Shown one piece after another: positions 52,428 to 64,000 of a DNA stretch of 64,000 bases. Under the pieces are notes generated by a model that made no database searches, had not been told where the DNA came from, and was given only the letters and a program-made list of their open reading frames with translations. The stretch's first letter is position 1; every line of letters starts with the position of its first letter. The position numbers and the translations under genes were made by a program. The DNA comes from CAZTDU01 sp964617355 (lineage in GTDB: Bacteria; Pseudomonadota; Gammaproteobacteria; Burkholderiales; SG8-39). Location of the stretch: assembly GCA_964617355.1 (NCBI GenBank), contig CAZTXP010000055.1, positions 1-64,000 on the forward strand. The letters run 5' to 3'.

Positions 52428-53713
52428 GGCTTCTGTGCCTCGTGTAGCGCTTGATCGATATCCCAAAGAATGTCGTCGATCGACTCGATGCCGACCGACA
52501 TGCGGATCATGTCCGGCGTCACGCCGGCCTTGAGTTGTTCCTCGGGGCTCATCTGCCGGTGCGTGGTGGACGCGGGGTGGATGATCAGCGTCTTCGCGTC
52601 GCCGATGTTGGCGAGGTGGCTCATGAACTGCGCGGCGTCGATGAACTTCTCGCCCGCCTTCCCGCCACCCTTGACGCCGAAATTCAGCAGCCCGGACGCG
52701 CCCTTGGGCAGGTATTTCTTCGCGAGGGCGTGGTACTTGTTGTCCTCCAGCGCCGGGTAGTTCACCCACGCCACGTGCTTGTGCGACTGCAGGAAGCGCG
52801 CGACCTTCATCGTGTTCTCGCAGTGGCGGTCCATGCGCACGTGCAGGGATTCGAGCCCCTGCAGCAGCAGCCACGCGTTCAGCGGCGCGAGCGTCGGGCC
52901 GAAGGTGCGCATGATCTCCATGCGCGCCTTCATGGTGTAGCCGAAGTCGCCGAACGTCTCGTAGAAGCGCACGCCGTGGTAGCCCACCGAGGGCTCGACC
53001 ATCTCGGGGAACTTGCCGTTGTCCCACTTGAACTTGCCGGACTCGACGATCACGCCGCCCATGGTGGTGCCGTGGCCGCCGATGTACTTGGTGGCCGAGT
53101 GCACGACGATGTCCGCGCCCCACTCGATCGGTCGGCAGAGGTAGGGCGAGGGCACGGTGTTGTCCACCACCAGCGGCACGCCGGCCTCGTGCGCGATCGC
53201 GGCGACCTTCTCGAGGTCGACGATGTTGATGAGCGGGTTGCCCAGCGTCTCGCAGTAGACCAGCTTCGTGTTCGGCCGGATCGCCTTGCGGAAGTTGTCC
53301 GTGTCGTCGGGGTTGACGAAGGTGGTCTCGACGCCGAGCTTGGCGAGGTTCACGCCGAGCAGCGTGTGCGTGCCGCCGTAGAGCGTGGAGGCCGAGACGA
53401 TGTGGTCGCCGGCTTTCACCAGCGTGAGCACCGCGACCATCTCGGCCGCCTGCCCGGTGGCGGTGGCGAGCGCCGCGCGCCCGCCCTCGATCGCGGCGAC
53501 GCGTTCCTCCAGCATCGCCACCGTCGGGTTCGAGATGCGTGAGTAGACGTTGCCGAAGGTCTGCAGGTTGAAGAGACTGGCCGCGTGTTCCGCGGAGTCG
53601 AACACGAACGAGGTCGTCTGGTAGATCGGCGCGGCGCGCGCGCCGGTCGCCGGATCCGGGATCTGCCCGGCGTGCAGGCAGAGCGTCTCGATGCCGAACT
53701 GGTGGTCAGCCAT
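52424..53713 (-). CDS. metY: O-acetylhomoserine sulfhydrylase
   Basis: A 429-residue Cys/Met-metabolism PLP enzyme. The opening FGIETLCLHAGQIPDPATGA and the block RISNPTVAMLEERVAAIEGG, with PLP lysine Lys209 in VVHSATKYIGGHG, place it in the MetY (O-acetylhomoserine aminocarboxypropyltransferase) group by length and motif. It makes homocysteine from O-acetylhomoserine and sulfide. It is followed by an alcohol dehydrogenase in the same transcript and lies 9 bases after the end of the transglutaminase gene, so all may be read from one long unit. Confidence 0.92.
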   Translation of the reverse strand: MADHQFGIETLCLHAGQIPDPATGARAAPIYQTTSFVFDSAEHAASLFNLQTFGNVYSRISNPTVAMLEERVAAIEGGRAALATATGQAAEMVAVLTLVKAGDHIVSASTLYGGTHTLLGVNLAKLGVETTFVNPDDTDNFRKAIRPNTKLVYCETLGNPLINIVDLEKVAAIAHEAGVPLVVDNTVPSPYLCRPIEWGADIVVHSATKYIGGHGTTMGGVIVESGKFKWDNGKFPEMVEPSVGYHGVRFYETFGDFGYTMKARMEIMRTFGPTLAPLNAWLLLQGLESLHVRMDRHCENTMKVARFLQSHKHVAWVNYPALEDNKYHALAKKYLPKGASGLLNFGVKGGGKAGEKFIDAAQFMSHLANIGDAKTLIIHPASTTHRQMSPEEQLKAGVTPDMIRMSVGIESIDDILWDIDQALHEAQKP

Positions 53714-53722
53714 GCGCGAAGT

Positions 53723-54601
53723 TTAGTCCAGCGGCGCGACCGTGACGCGCACCGCGAGGCGCTGTTCGCCGCCGCCGAGGATCACGCCGCGCATCGGCGT
53801 GACGTCGCTGAAATCACGGCCCCACGCCAGCGTCACGTGCTCGTCGTCGACGAGGCAGTCGTTGGTCGGGTCCATGTCCACCCACCCGGTGAGCGGGCAG
53901 TAGACGCCGACCCACGCATGCGAGGCGTCCGCGCCGACCAGGCGCGGCCGGCCCGGCGGTGGCGTGGTGAGGATGTAGCCCGACACGTAGCGCGCCGACA
54001 GGCCGAGCGTGCGCAGGCAGCCGACCATCAGGTGCGCGAAGTCCTGGCAGACGCCGCGGCGGCGCTTGAGCACCTCGCGCAGCGGCGTCGCGATGGTGGT
54101 GGCGCGCGAGTCGAACGCGAAGTCGGCATGGATGCGGCGCGCGAGGTCGAACGCGGCCTCGAGCACGCCGCGGCCGCGCGCGAACGAGGGCGCGGCGTAG
54201 TCGGCGAGTTCGCGGAAGGTCTCGACGTGCGGCGATTCGTGCAGGAACTGCGCCGCCTCGAGCATCGGCTCGCCTTCCAGCCCCGCGAGCCGCGCGCGCA
54301 GTTCCTCCCAGGGCACGCCGCGTTCGTCCGCCACGGTGTCGAGGCGCGGCCTGGTGTCCACTACGGACTCGGCGCGCACGGTGAGCGCCGGATGCGGCGC
54401 GGCGAGCAGGAACTGCGACACCGGATTGCCGAAGTAGTCGCTGCGCGCGGCCATCTCGCCGGGCGCCGGGTCGACGTCCACCCGGTGCGATTCCAGCCGC
54501 TGCCACTCGACCACCCGCGGCGTGAGGTGCAGCAGCTGCTGCGACAGCACCACCGGGGTGTCGTAGCGGTATTGCGTCTCGTGGACGACGGAGAGGCGCA
54601 T
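53723..54601 (-). CDS. Transglutaminase-like protein of the ATP-grasp/alpha-E cassette
   Basis: A 292-residue protein with the bacterial transglutaminase N-terminal domain (MRLSVVHETQYRYDTPVVLS) and a papain-like core: Cys185 in RRGVCQDFAHLMVG, His228 in DASHAWVGVYCP and Asp in DMDPTND. No signal peptide. Proteins of this type nearly always lie beside alpha-E and circularly permuted ATP-grasp genes and are thought to act as peptidases or amidases on a ligated peptide (comparative-genomics inference). Its start overlaps the stop of the fused ATP-grasp/alpha-E gene by one base. Confidence 0.92.
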   Translation of the reverse strand: MRLSVVHETQYRYDTPVVLSQQLLHLTPRVVEWQRLESHRVDVDPAPGEMAARSDYFGNPVSQFLLAAPHPALTVRAESVVDTRPRLDTVADERGVPWEELRARLAGLEGEPMLEAAQFLHESPHVETFRELADYAAPSFARGRGVLEAAFDLARRIHADFAFDSRATTIATPLREVLKRRRGVCQDFAHLMVGCLRTLGLSARYVSGYILTTPPPGRPRLVGADASHAWVGVYCPLTGWVDMDPTNDCLVDDEHVTLAWGRDFSDVTPMRGVILGGGEQRLAVRVTVAPLD

Positions 54602-57084
54602 CAGGCGGCGAAGGTCTGGCGGTTCGCCTCGCCGACGAGGCTGAAGAAGCGCAGGCCGAGTTGCTCGGAGAGGCGCGCGCTCGCCGCGGTCCAGTCGAGC
54701 AGCAGCGCGGCGAGGCGCGGGCTGGCGTGCGACAGGTCGCGGGCCGGGTCGAGCCCGTCGAGCGCGACGAGCGCCGGGCCGAAGTCCTCGCCGATGGCGT
54801 CGCCGTAGTCGGCCTCGATGCGGCGGATGAAGTCGTTCAGGCCCTTCAGCTGGAACGCCACCGAGCGCGGGTTGGACGGGTCGCGCACCAGGAGGTCGAG
54901 CACCGGCAGCCACTCGGGACGCGCCATGTAGCGCGAGCGGTAGGTGATGCTCGAGTCGGCGAGTTCGAGCAGCCACGAGGGGTCGGCATCCTCGGGGCCG
55001 AGCAGGGCCTCGCGCAGCATCGCGCAGAGGAACTGCAGGCGCTCGATGCGCCGGCCGAGCGACAGGAAGCGCCAGCCCTGGTCGCGCGTCATCCCGTCGA
55101 GTGCGAAGCCCGACAGTGTCATGAACGCCGCGATGTCGCGGTCGAGCTCGCCGAGCGCGTCGGGCAGCGCGAGCGGGCGCACCTTCTGCGCGGCGTTGGT
55201 GCGGGCGAGGCGCCGCGAGATGTGGTTCAGCGTGCGCCAGTTGTCGAGCGACAGCCGCTCGCGCAACTGCGAGGCCGTGCGCAGAAGCGTGCGCACGTTG
55301 CCGGCGAGGCCGGGGCGGGATTCGTCCACGATCGCGGCGCGCAGCGCGCGCACGATCTCGACGTCCTCGGTGGCGGCTGGCGCGAGGATCTCGGAAGCGC
55401 GCAGCAGCGCGACGATGCCCGGCCACTGGTGCGAGAACTCGCCCGGCGCTTCGTCGATCAACCGCCCGAGCGCGACGCGCAGGAGGCGCGCGCTGTTGTC
55501 CGCGCGCTCGGCATTGCGGCCGAACCAGAACAGGTTCTCCACCACGCGGCTGGAGAGGTTGAGGCCGGTGCGCACGAGGTCCTGCGCGCCGGTCGCGCGG
55601 CGCAGCAGGCTGAAGCCGCTGACCGGGCCGGCCGAAAGGACCCAGGTGTCCTTGCTCGAGCCGCCGCGCTGCATCGAAATCACGCGCGCGTCGGTGCCGG
55701 TGGCCGCGCGCGTCAGGCCGCCGGGCATGACGACGTAGCCCTGCGGGCTCGCGCAGGCGTAGACGCGCAGGCCGATCGCGCGCGCCTGCAGGCGGCGCGG
55801 ATGCAGGCGGTCGCACACCGGCGCCTGCGAGAGCTGAACCAGTTCCTGCGCGACGTACATGTGCGGCTTGGCACGCAGCATCGCGGCGACGCGCTTGCGG
55901 CCGCGTTCGTCGAGGTCCTCGCCGAACATAGGGTCGACGCGCATCTGCGGGTAGGCGGCCTTCACCACCAGCCGGTCGAGGCGCGAGACCACGTCTTCCA
56001 GCGCCGCCGGCTCGCCGCACCACCACGTGCCCACCGACGGCATCGCGAGCGGCGCGCCCATCAGGCGCTCGCAGAGGCGCGGCAGGAACCCGAACAGCGC
56101 GCCGGATTCGAGCAGGTTGGAGCCGAGTGCGTTGGTCACGAGCACGTTGCCGCGGCGCACCGCGTCGACCAGCCCCGGGATGCCGAGCGCGGAGTCGCTG
56201 CGCAGTTCGAGGGGGTCGCAGTAGTCGTCGTCCAGCCTGCGCACGATCGCGTGCACGCGCTGCAGGCCCGACAGAGTCTTCAGCCAAACCTTGCCGTCGC
56301 GCACCGTGAGGTCGCCGCCCTCGACCAGCGGCATGCCGAGGTAGCGCGCGAGGTAGGTGTGCTCGAAGTAGGTTTCGTTGGCCGGGCCGGGCGTCAGCAG
56401 CACCGCGACCGGCGCGCCGTCGCCGGACGGCGCCCAGTGCGCGAGGCTGTCCTTCAGCGTGGCGAAGAAGCCCGCGAGGCGCTGCACGCGCAGGTCGCGG
56501 AAGAGATCCGGGAAGAGGCGCGAGATGACGAGCCGGTTCTCCAGCGCGTAGCCGGCGCCGGAGGGCGCCTGCGTGCGGTCGTCGAGTACCCACCAGCGGC
56601 CGTCGGGCGAGCGCGCGAGGTCGGCCGCGTAGAGATGCAGCATCGTGTTGCCCGGCGCCTTGATGCCGCCGCAGGGGCGCAGGAAGCCGGCGTGGCCGTA
56701 GACCAGCGGCGCGGGCAGCAGCCCCTCGGCGATCAGCTTCTGCTCGCCGTAGACGTCGCACAGGATCCGGTTCAGCAGCGTCGCGCGCTGCACCACCGCG
56801 CGCTCGATGCCGGCCCATTCGTCGGGCGGGATGACGAGCGGCAGGAGGTCGAGTTCCCATGGCCGGTCCGCGCCCTCGGACTCGGCATAGACGTTGTAGG
56901 TGATGCCGTTCTCGCGCACCTGCCGCTGCACCCATTGCGACAACTCTCGCATCGCGTCCGGCGTGGTGCCCTGCAGCTGACCGAACAGGCGCTGCCAGTG
57001 CGGTCGCGCGACCGCGGGCCCGGCGAGCATTTCGTCGTAGCGATCGTTCGAGGGCGAGTAGTCGGCGAGGAGGTCGCGAGTCAC
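54601..57084 (-). CDS. Fused circularly permuted ATP-grasp/alpha-E protein
   Basis: An 827-residue fusion. Residues of about 20-480 match the type 2 circularly permuted ATP-grasp domain (GITYNVYAESEGADRPWELD, PSGAGYALENRLVISRLFPD, PGGLTRAATGTDARVISMQR, GGSSKDTWVLS). Residues of about 510-820 form an alpha-E domain (SSRVVENLFWFGRNAERADN). Compared with the stand-alone ATP-grasp at 61521-62933, the GSGGYG loop after LVVK is replaced by AYPQMRVDPMFG and LEDN reads LDDR. It may therefore use ATP differently or be a non-catalytic partner. It starts at GTG 57084 without a ribosome-binding site. Confidence 0.9.
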   Translation of the reverse strand: MTRDLLADYSPSNDRYDEMLAGPAVARPHWQRLFGQLQGTTPDAMRELSQWVQRQVRENGITYNVYAESEGADRPWELDLLPLVIPPDEWAGIERAVVQRATLLNRILCDVYGEQKLIAEGLLPAPLVYGHAGFLRPCGGIKAPGNTMLHLYAADLARSPDGRWWVLDDRTQAPSGAGYALENRLVISRLFPDLFRDLRVQRLAGFFATLKDSLAHWAPSGDGAPVAVLLTPGPANETYFEHTYLARYLGMPLVEGGDLTVRDGKVWLKTLSGLQRVHAIVRRLDDDYCDPLELRSDSALGIPGLVDAVRRGNVLVTNALGSNLLESGALFGFLPRLCERLMGAPLAMPSVGTWWCGEPAALEDVVSRLDRLVVKAAYPQMRVDPMFGEDLDERGRKRVAAMLRAKPHMYVAQELVQLSQAPVCDRLHPRRLQARAIGLRVYACASPQGYVVMPGGLTRAATGTDARVISMQRGGSSKDTWVLSAGPVSGFSLLRRATGAQDLVRTGLNLSSRVVENLFWFGRNAERADNSARLLRVALGRLIDEAPGEFSHQWPGIVALLRASEILAPAATEDVEIVRALRAAIVDESRPGLAGNVRTLLRTASQLRERLSLDNWRTLNHISRRLARTNAAQKVRPLALPDALGELDRDIAAFMTLSGFALDGMTRDQGWRFLSLGRRIERLQFLCAMLREALLGPEDADPSWLLELADSSITYRSRYMARPEWLPVLDLLVRDPSNPRSVAFQLKGLNDFIRRIEADYGDAIGEDFGPALVALDGLDPARDLSHASPRLAALLLDWTAASARLSEQLGLRFFSLVGEANRQTFAA

Positions 57085-57093
57085 GGGCGGGCC

Positions 57094-57122
57094 AGACTAG
57101 CATCCGCCCCGAGGAGAGGCAA
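57094..57122 (-). promoter_or_regulatory. Candidate promoter of the second cassette
   Basis: On the minus strand TTGCCT (57117-57122) and TAGTCT (57094-57099) are 17 bases apart. The -10 lies only 9 bases before GTG 57084, implying a leaderless or nearly leaderless transcript. Both boxes are weak. The 99-base gap to the upstream gene is the only sizeable one in the two cassettes. Confidence 0.3.
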
Positions 57123-57183
57123 AAGCGGTTTCAGGTGCGGCGCGGGTCCCGCGCAATCAGGCGCGGTGCAGGTCACGACGCGC

Positions 57184-60561
<3,378 letters not shown>

Positions 60562-60577
60562 GGCGTCCCCCCGTCGC

Positions 60578-61516
60578 TCACGCGGAGCCGAGATACGCGT
60601 GCTGGATGCGCGCGCCGAGCTCGTGGATGTCCTCGAGTACCTGGGTGAGGTACTCGTGGAGCCCGTCCTGGAAGATCTCCTCGATGTCCGCGTGGGTGAG
60701 CCTCGCCTGCAGCTCGCTCGCAAGCCGCTTGGCGGCGCGATCGCTGCCCTCGATCCTGTCCATCGACTCGGTGATGAAGTCGAAGCACGAAGCGAGGGAC
60801 CGCGGCATGCGGCGCTCGAGGACCAGCATCTCGGCCACCCGTATGGGCAGGATCTGGTCGCGATACAGCGTGCGGTAGGTCTCGAAGCCCGACACCGAGC
60901 GAAGGAGGGACGTCCACTGGTAGTAGTCGAGCGCGCCGCCGACGTCCTCGACCCTCGGCAGGATGATGTGGTACTTCACGTCCAGGATTCGCGCCGTGTT
61001 GTCCGCGCGCTCGAGGTGCGTGCCGAGGCGCGAGAAGTGGAACGCCTCGCCGCGCAGGATGGTGCCGTAGGTCACGCCGCGGAACAGGTGGCTGCGGTCC
61101 TTCACCCAGTCGAAGAACTTGGTCGCGCCCGCGGCGCCGGCGAGCGCGCGCTTCTTCACGTCGCGGATCTCGAGCCACGTGGCGTTCAGCGTCTCCCACA
61201 TCTCGGAGGTGATCTGCCAGCGCACCGCGTGCGCGTTGTCGCGCGCCCAGCGCAGGCACGAGTAGATCGAGGAGGGGTTGTCCTCGTCGAGCGCGAGGAA
61301 CTGCACCAGCGCGTCGAAGGTGAGCGGCTTGGCGCGCTCGAAGTACGCCTCGGCGGTGCCGGTGATCGTGAGCGGCGCGAGCAGGTTCTGCTCGCGCGTC
61401 TCCTTGTTGCCGAACAGCACCATGTTCGAGGTCACGCCGAGGATGCGCGCCATGTTCTCGGCGCGCTCCATCTGGCGCGACATCCAGTAGATCCGGCTGG
61501 CGACGCGGGAGAGCAT
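60578..61516 (-). CDS. Stand-alone alpha-E domain protein
   Basis: A 312-residue, almost wholly helical protein (COG2307 type) that opens with MLSRVASRIYWMSRQMERAE and contains HLERADNTARILDVKYHIIL. Alpha-E proteins have no assigned activity but invariably accompany circularly permuted ATP-grasp and transglutaminase-like genes; a scaffold or peptide-binding role has been proposed from context. It lies 4 bases after the ATP-grasp gene and 16 bases before the DUF2126 gene. Confidence 0.93.
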   Translation of the reverse strand: MLSRVASRIYWMSRQMERAENMARILGVTSNMVLFGNKETREQNLLAPLTITGTAEAYFERAKPLTFDALVQFLALDEDNPSSIYSCLRWARDNAHAVRWQITSEMWETLNATWLEIRDVKKRALAGAAGATKFFDWVKDRSHLFRGVTYGTILRGEAFHFSRLGTHLERADNTARILDVKYHIILPRVEDVGGALDYYQWTSLLRSVSGFETYRTLYRDQILPIRVAEMLVLERRMPRSLASCFDFITESMDRIEGSDRAAKRLASELQARLTHADIEEIFQDGLHEYLTQVLEDIHELGARIQHAYLGSA

Positions 61517-61520
61517 GGTG

Positions 61521-62933
61521 CTACTCCGCCACCCAGGTGTCTTTCGTGCCGCCGCCCTGCGACGAGTTCACCACCAGCGAGCCCTCCTTCAGCGCGACGC
61601 GCGTGAGGCCGCCGGGAACGAGCTTCACTTCCTTGCCCGAGAGCACGTAGGGCCGCAGGTCGACGTGGCGCGGCGCGATGCCCCGCTTGACGAAGGTCGG
61701 GCAGGTCGACAGCGACAGCGTCGGCTGCGCGATGTAGTTCGCGGGGTTCGCCTTCAGGCGCTTCCGGAATGCGGCGATCTCGCCCTTCGAGGCGGTGGGC
61801 CCGACCAGCATGCCGTAGCCGCCCGAGCCCTGCACTTCCTTCACCACCAGTTCCGGCAGGTGCTTCAGCACGTGGCCGAGGTCGTCGGCGTCCTTGCACA
61901 TCCACGTCGGCACGTTCTTCAGGATCGGCTCCTCGCCGAGGTAGAAGCGCACCATCTCCGGCACGTAGGGGTAGGTCGACTTGTCGTCCGCGACGCCCGT
62001 GCCAACCGCGTTCGCGAGCGCGACGTTGCCGGCGCGGTACGCGGCGAAGAGGCCCGGCACGCCCAGCAGCGAATCCTTGCGGAAGGCGAGCGGGTCGAGG
62101 TAGGCGTCGTCCAGCCTGCGGTAGATCACGTCCACGCGCTGGCGGCCGCTCGTGGTGCGCATGTAGACGAAGCCGTCCTTCACGAAGAGGTCCGAGCCCT
62201 CGACAAGCTCGACGCCCATCTGCTGCGCGAGGAAGGCGTGCTCGAAGTAGGCGCTGTTGTACTGGCCGGGCGTGAGCACCGCGACCACCGGCTCGCGCGC
62301 GCGCGGCCGCGCCGAGGCGCGCAGGGTTTCCAGCAGCAGCGACGGGTAGTGCTCGATCGGCTGCACCGCCTGGCGCGCGAACAGCTCGGGGAAGAGCCGC
62401 ATCATCATCTTGCGGTTCTCCAGCATGTACGAGACGCCCGAGGGCGTGCGCAGGTTGTCCTCGAGGACGTACCAGTCGCCGTCGTCGTGGCGGATGAGGT
62501 CGATGCCCGCGATCTGCGAGTAGACCTGGTTCGGCAGGTCGATGCCCTTCATCGCCGGCTGGTAGCCGTCGTTCTTCAGCACCTGGTCGGCGGGGACGAT
62601 GCCGGCCTTGAGGATCTCCTGCTCGTGGTAGATGTCGTGCAGGAATCGGTTGAGCGCGGTGACGCGCTGGCGCAGGCCGCGCTCGAGCCGCTCCCAGTCG
62701 GACTTCTCGATGATGCGCGGGATGGTGTCGAAGGGAATCAGGCGTTCCGCCCCGTCCTTGTCCCCGTACACCGCGAACGTGATGCCGACGCGGTGGAAGA
62801 GCAGGTCGGCCTCGTGGCGCTTCTCGGCGACGCGCTTGGCGGGCGTGGCCTTCAGCCACTCGTCGATGGCGCGATAGTGCGCGCGCACCGTGCCGTCGGC
62901 ATCTCGCATCTCGTCGTAGTGGCGGCGTTCCAT
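61521..62933 (-). CDS. Circularly permuted type 2 ATP-grasp protein
   Basis: A 470-residue protein (COG2308/DUF404-407). It has ITFAVYGDKDGAERLIPFDT, the LEDNLRTPSGVSYMLENRKM acid/amide cluster, LVVKEVQGSGGYGMLVGP with a likely ATP-binding lysine and glycine loop, and PGGLTRVALKEGSL ending in SSQGGGTKDTW. ATP-grasp enzymes ligate a carboxylate to an amine through an acyl phosphate; in this family a peptide ligase function is predicted, not shown. It is the first gene of the first cassette. All ATP-site motifs are intact, unlike in the fused paralogue. Confidence 0.93.
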   Translation of the reverse strand: MERRHYDEMRDADGTVRAHYRAIDEWLKATPAKRVAEKRHEADLLFHRVGITFAVYGDKDGAERLIPFDTIPRIIEKSDWERLERGLRQRVTALNRFLHDIYHEQEILKAGIVPADQVLKNDGYQPAMKGIDLPNQVYSQIAGIDLIRHDDGDWYVLEDNLRTPSGVSYMLENRKMMMRLFPELFARQAVQPIEHYPSLLLETLRASARPRAREPVVAVLTPGQYNSAYFEHAFLAQQMGVELVEGSDLFVKDGFVYMRTTSGRQRVDVIYRRLDDAYLDPLAFRKDSLLGVPGLFAAYRAGNVALANAVGTGVADDKSTYPYVPEMVRFYLGEEPILKNVPTWMCKDADDLGHVLKHLPELVVKEVQGSGGYGMLVGPTASKGEIAAFRKRLKANPANYIAQPTLSLSTCPTFVKRGIAPRHVDLRPYVLSGKEVKLVPGGLTRVALKEGSLVVNSSQGGGTKDTWVAE

Positions 62934-63066
62934 CGAGGCGTTCCTCGTGGAAGCTTACCGCAGTGCAATGCGGGCGAACGCATCGCGAATGCGCGCACCA
63001 CCGTCGTGCGCGACGAGCGCGGGATGTCTTCCGGTGGTGCGCGCGCCGGCTCGGCCGGCGCGTGGA

Positions 63067-63918
63067 TCAGGAGGGCTCGGAGGTGCGCAGCGCCGCGCGC
63101 CGGTACTCGGAGGGCGGGATGCCGACCTGGTGCAGGAAGAAGCGCGTGAAGTTGCTCTGCGCGGAGAAGCCAAGATCCGCCGACACCTCGGCGATCTTGG
63201 TGCCTGCCGACGCGAGCCGCGAGATCGCGGTCTCGACGCACAGCTTGTCGAGGTAGTCGCGCGGCGACAGGCCCGTGCAGACCTGGAAGAGGTCGTAGAA
63301 GCGCGAGCGCGACAGGCCCACGCGGTTCGCGACCACGTCCATGTTGAGTTCCTTGTTCGGGCGCGAGCGCAGGAGCGCGATCGCGTCGCGGATGCGGGCG
63401 TCCTCGAAGCGCGAGCCGCGCCACGGGGAGGCGCTCGGGCGCCGGCGCGCGAGGTACGAGTCGATGATCGACAGCACCAGTTCCTGCGCCATGAACTCGA
63501 GGCGCTCGTGCGCGAGGAAGCGGTCGTTCCTCATCTCGACTTCCAGCGTGTCGGCGAGGCGCCGGATGCGCGGCTTGATGACCTCGGCGGCGCTCGCGAA
63601 GGGCGCCTCGCTGCCCGGCCCGAAGAGCGCCGGGAAGGTGGAGGCCAGCCACTCGTGCGCTCCTTGGTAGACCACGATCCTCGGGGGCGCGGACTCGTCG
63701 GCGCGCGCGAGGCCAAGCGGCATGCCGGCGTTCACCAGCACCAGCGTGTCGCGGTTGAGGACGATCTCTTCCGCGCCGACGGTGAGGAGCGGCGCCGCGC
63801 CGTCGACGAGTGCGAGAACCTGCACTTCGTCCGAGGTTTGCGGGGGTGCAAGCTCGGCCGAGTGCACCAGCATGAGGCGGCCGAAGCGGCCTTCGAAGAA
63901 GCGAATAGGTTGGCGCAT
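63067..63918 (-). CDS. AraC-family transcriptional regulator
   Basis: A 283-residue regulator. A cupin-like N-terminal domain (VQVLALVDGAAPLLTVGAEE) is followed by a helical linker and a C-terminal double helix-turn-helix (ELNMDVVANRVGLSRSRFYD, IAEVSADLGFSAQSNFTRFF). The effector is unknown. ATG 63918 is preceded after 8 bases by a perfect inverted repeat that could be its autoregulatory site. It lies upstream of, and co-oriented with, the ATP-grasp cassette with a 133-base gap. Confidence 0.93.
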   Translation of the reverse strand: MRQPIRFFEGRFGRLMLVHSAELAPPQTSDEVQVLALVDGAAPLLTVGAEEIVLNRDTLVLVNAGMPLGLARADESAPPRIVVYQGAHEWLASTFPALFGPGSEAPFASAAEVIKPRIRRLADTLEVEMRNDRFLAHERLEFMAQELVLSIIDSYLARRRPSASPWRGSRFEDARIRDAIALLRSRPNKELNMDVVANRVGLSRSRFYDLFQVCTGLSPRDYLDKLCVETAISRLASAGTKIAEVSADLGFSAQSNFTRFFLHQVGIPPSEYRRAALRTSEPS

Positions 63919-63926
63919 GGGCTTTA

Positions 63927-63947
63927 TTGTAAGGTAATTCCTTACAA
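63927..63947. promoter_or_regulatory. TTGTAAGG-N5-CCTTACAA inverted repeat
   Basis: Perfect 8-bp arms (63927-63934 and 63940-63947) flank TAATT, just upstream of the AraC start and inside an AT-rich patch. The symmetry suits a TetR- or MarR-like homodimer better than the direct repeats typical for AraC proteins. The gene to the right of the window edge may also be controlled here. Confidence 0.6.
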
Positions 63948-64000
63948 AGTTCTCAGTTCGTCCGGATCATTGTCGCACCTTTCAGTACGGCAACCAATGG

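Noticed and set aside
60562..60723. Extended N-terminus for the DUF2126 protein
   Set aside because: The extension overlaps the alpha-E gene in another frame. GTG 60561 has a GGGGGA site, and the transglutaminase N-domain starts there.

Overview
The window is about 64 kb of very GC-rich DNA. Gene spacing is extremely tight: there are many 1-4 base stop/start overlaps, and convergent genes abut or overlap. The first 6 kb (rplM-rpsI, a DUF6776 membrane protein, bactofilin, erpA, anmK, an M23 peptidase, tyrS) is an arrangement familiar from Betaproteobacteria. The three Bug-type receptors, the TRAP and Opp-type transporters and the FixL/FixJ-like pair also point to a metabolically versatile member of the Burkholderiales or a close relative. 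This taxonomic call is inference; no rRNA or tRNA gene is visible.

Layout. 0-6 kb: housekeeping genes (ribosomal proteins, Fe-S insertion, cell-wall recycling and remodelling, tyrosyl-tRNA synthetase). 6-12 kb: a lactonase-like metallohydrolase, a complete TRAP transporter (dctP/dctQ/dctM) with a recognisable promoter and an internal terminator, a PatB/MalY-type C-S lyase and a ChaC-like cyclotransferase. 12-15 kb: a cluster of exported proteins (a Lys-rich small protein, a Tat-dependent transglutaminase, a Tat-dependent thioredoxin and a methyltransferase with a signal sequence). 15-31 kb: catabolic genes and receptors. These are three Bug receptors, a LivK-like receptor, an orphan OppA, an XRE/DUF3612 regulator divergent from a ketopantoate-reductase-like gene, a GlcD-type FAD oxidase, a dimethylglycine/sarcosine dehydrogenase downstream of a GlxA/GbdR-like regulator, an amidohydrolase and a VOC protein. 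31-37 kb: a complete five-gene peptide/nickel-type ABC transporter. 37-47 kb: a CitE-like lyase with an MFS carrier, a thioesterase/hydrolase/metalloprotein run, a Na+/H+ antiporter divergent from a histidine kinase and FixJ-type regulator, and a gamma-glutamyltransferase/GST pair. 47-51 kb: two tandem exported caspase-like proteases. 51-54 kb: an alcohol dehydrogenase and MetY. 54-63 kb: two adjacent cassettes of circularly permuted ATP-grasp, alpha-E and transglutaminase-like proteins, a predicted peptide-modification system of unknown product. 63-64 kb: an AraC regulator.

The best candidates for poorly described biology are the double ATP-grasp/alpha-E/transglutaminase locus (53.7-62.9 kb), whose fused paralogue has lost the glycine-rich ATP loop of its partner, and the tandem exported caspase pair (47.0-51.3 kb), which carries one or two copies of a C-terminal GTFDA domain. 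Several intergenic elements also stand out: a tandem repeat that triplicates a TTGACA box before dctP, three 14-bp-phased GTGAAATT repeats before the DUF3612 regulator, a TACGGGA-N2-TCCCGTA palindrome before the histidine kinase, and a TTGTAAGG-N5-CCTTACAA palindrome before the AraC gene. No insertion sequence, prophage, CRISPR array or replication origin was seen.
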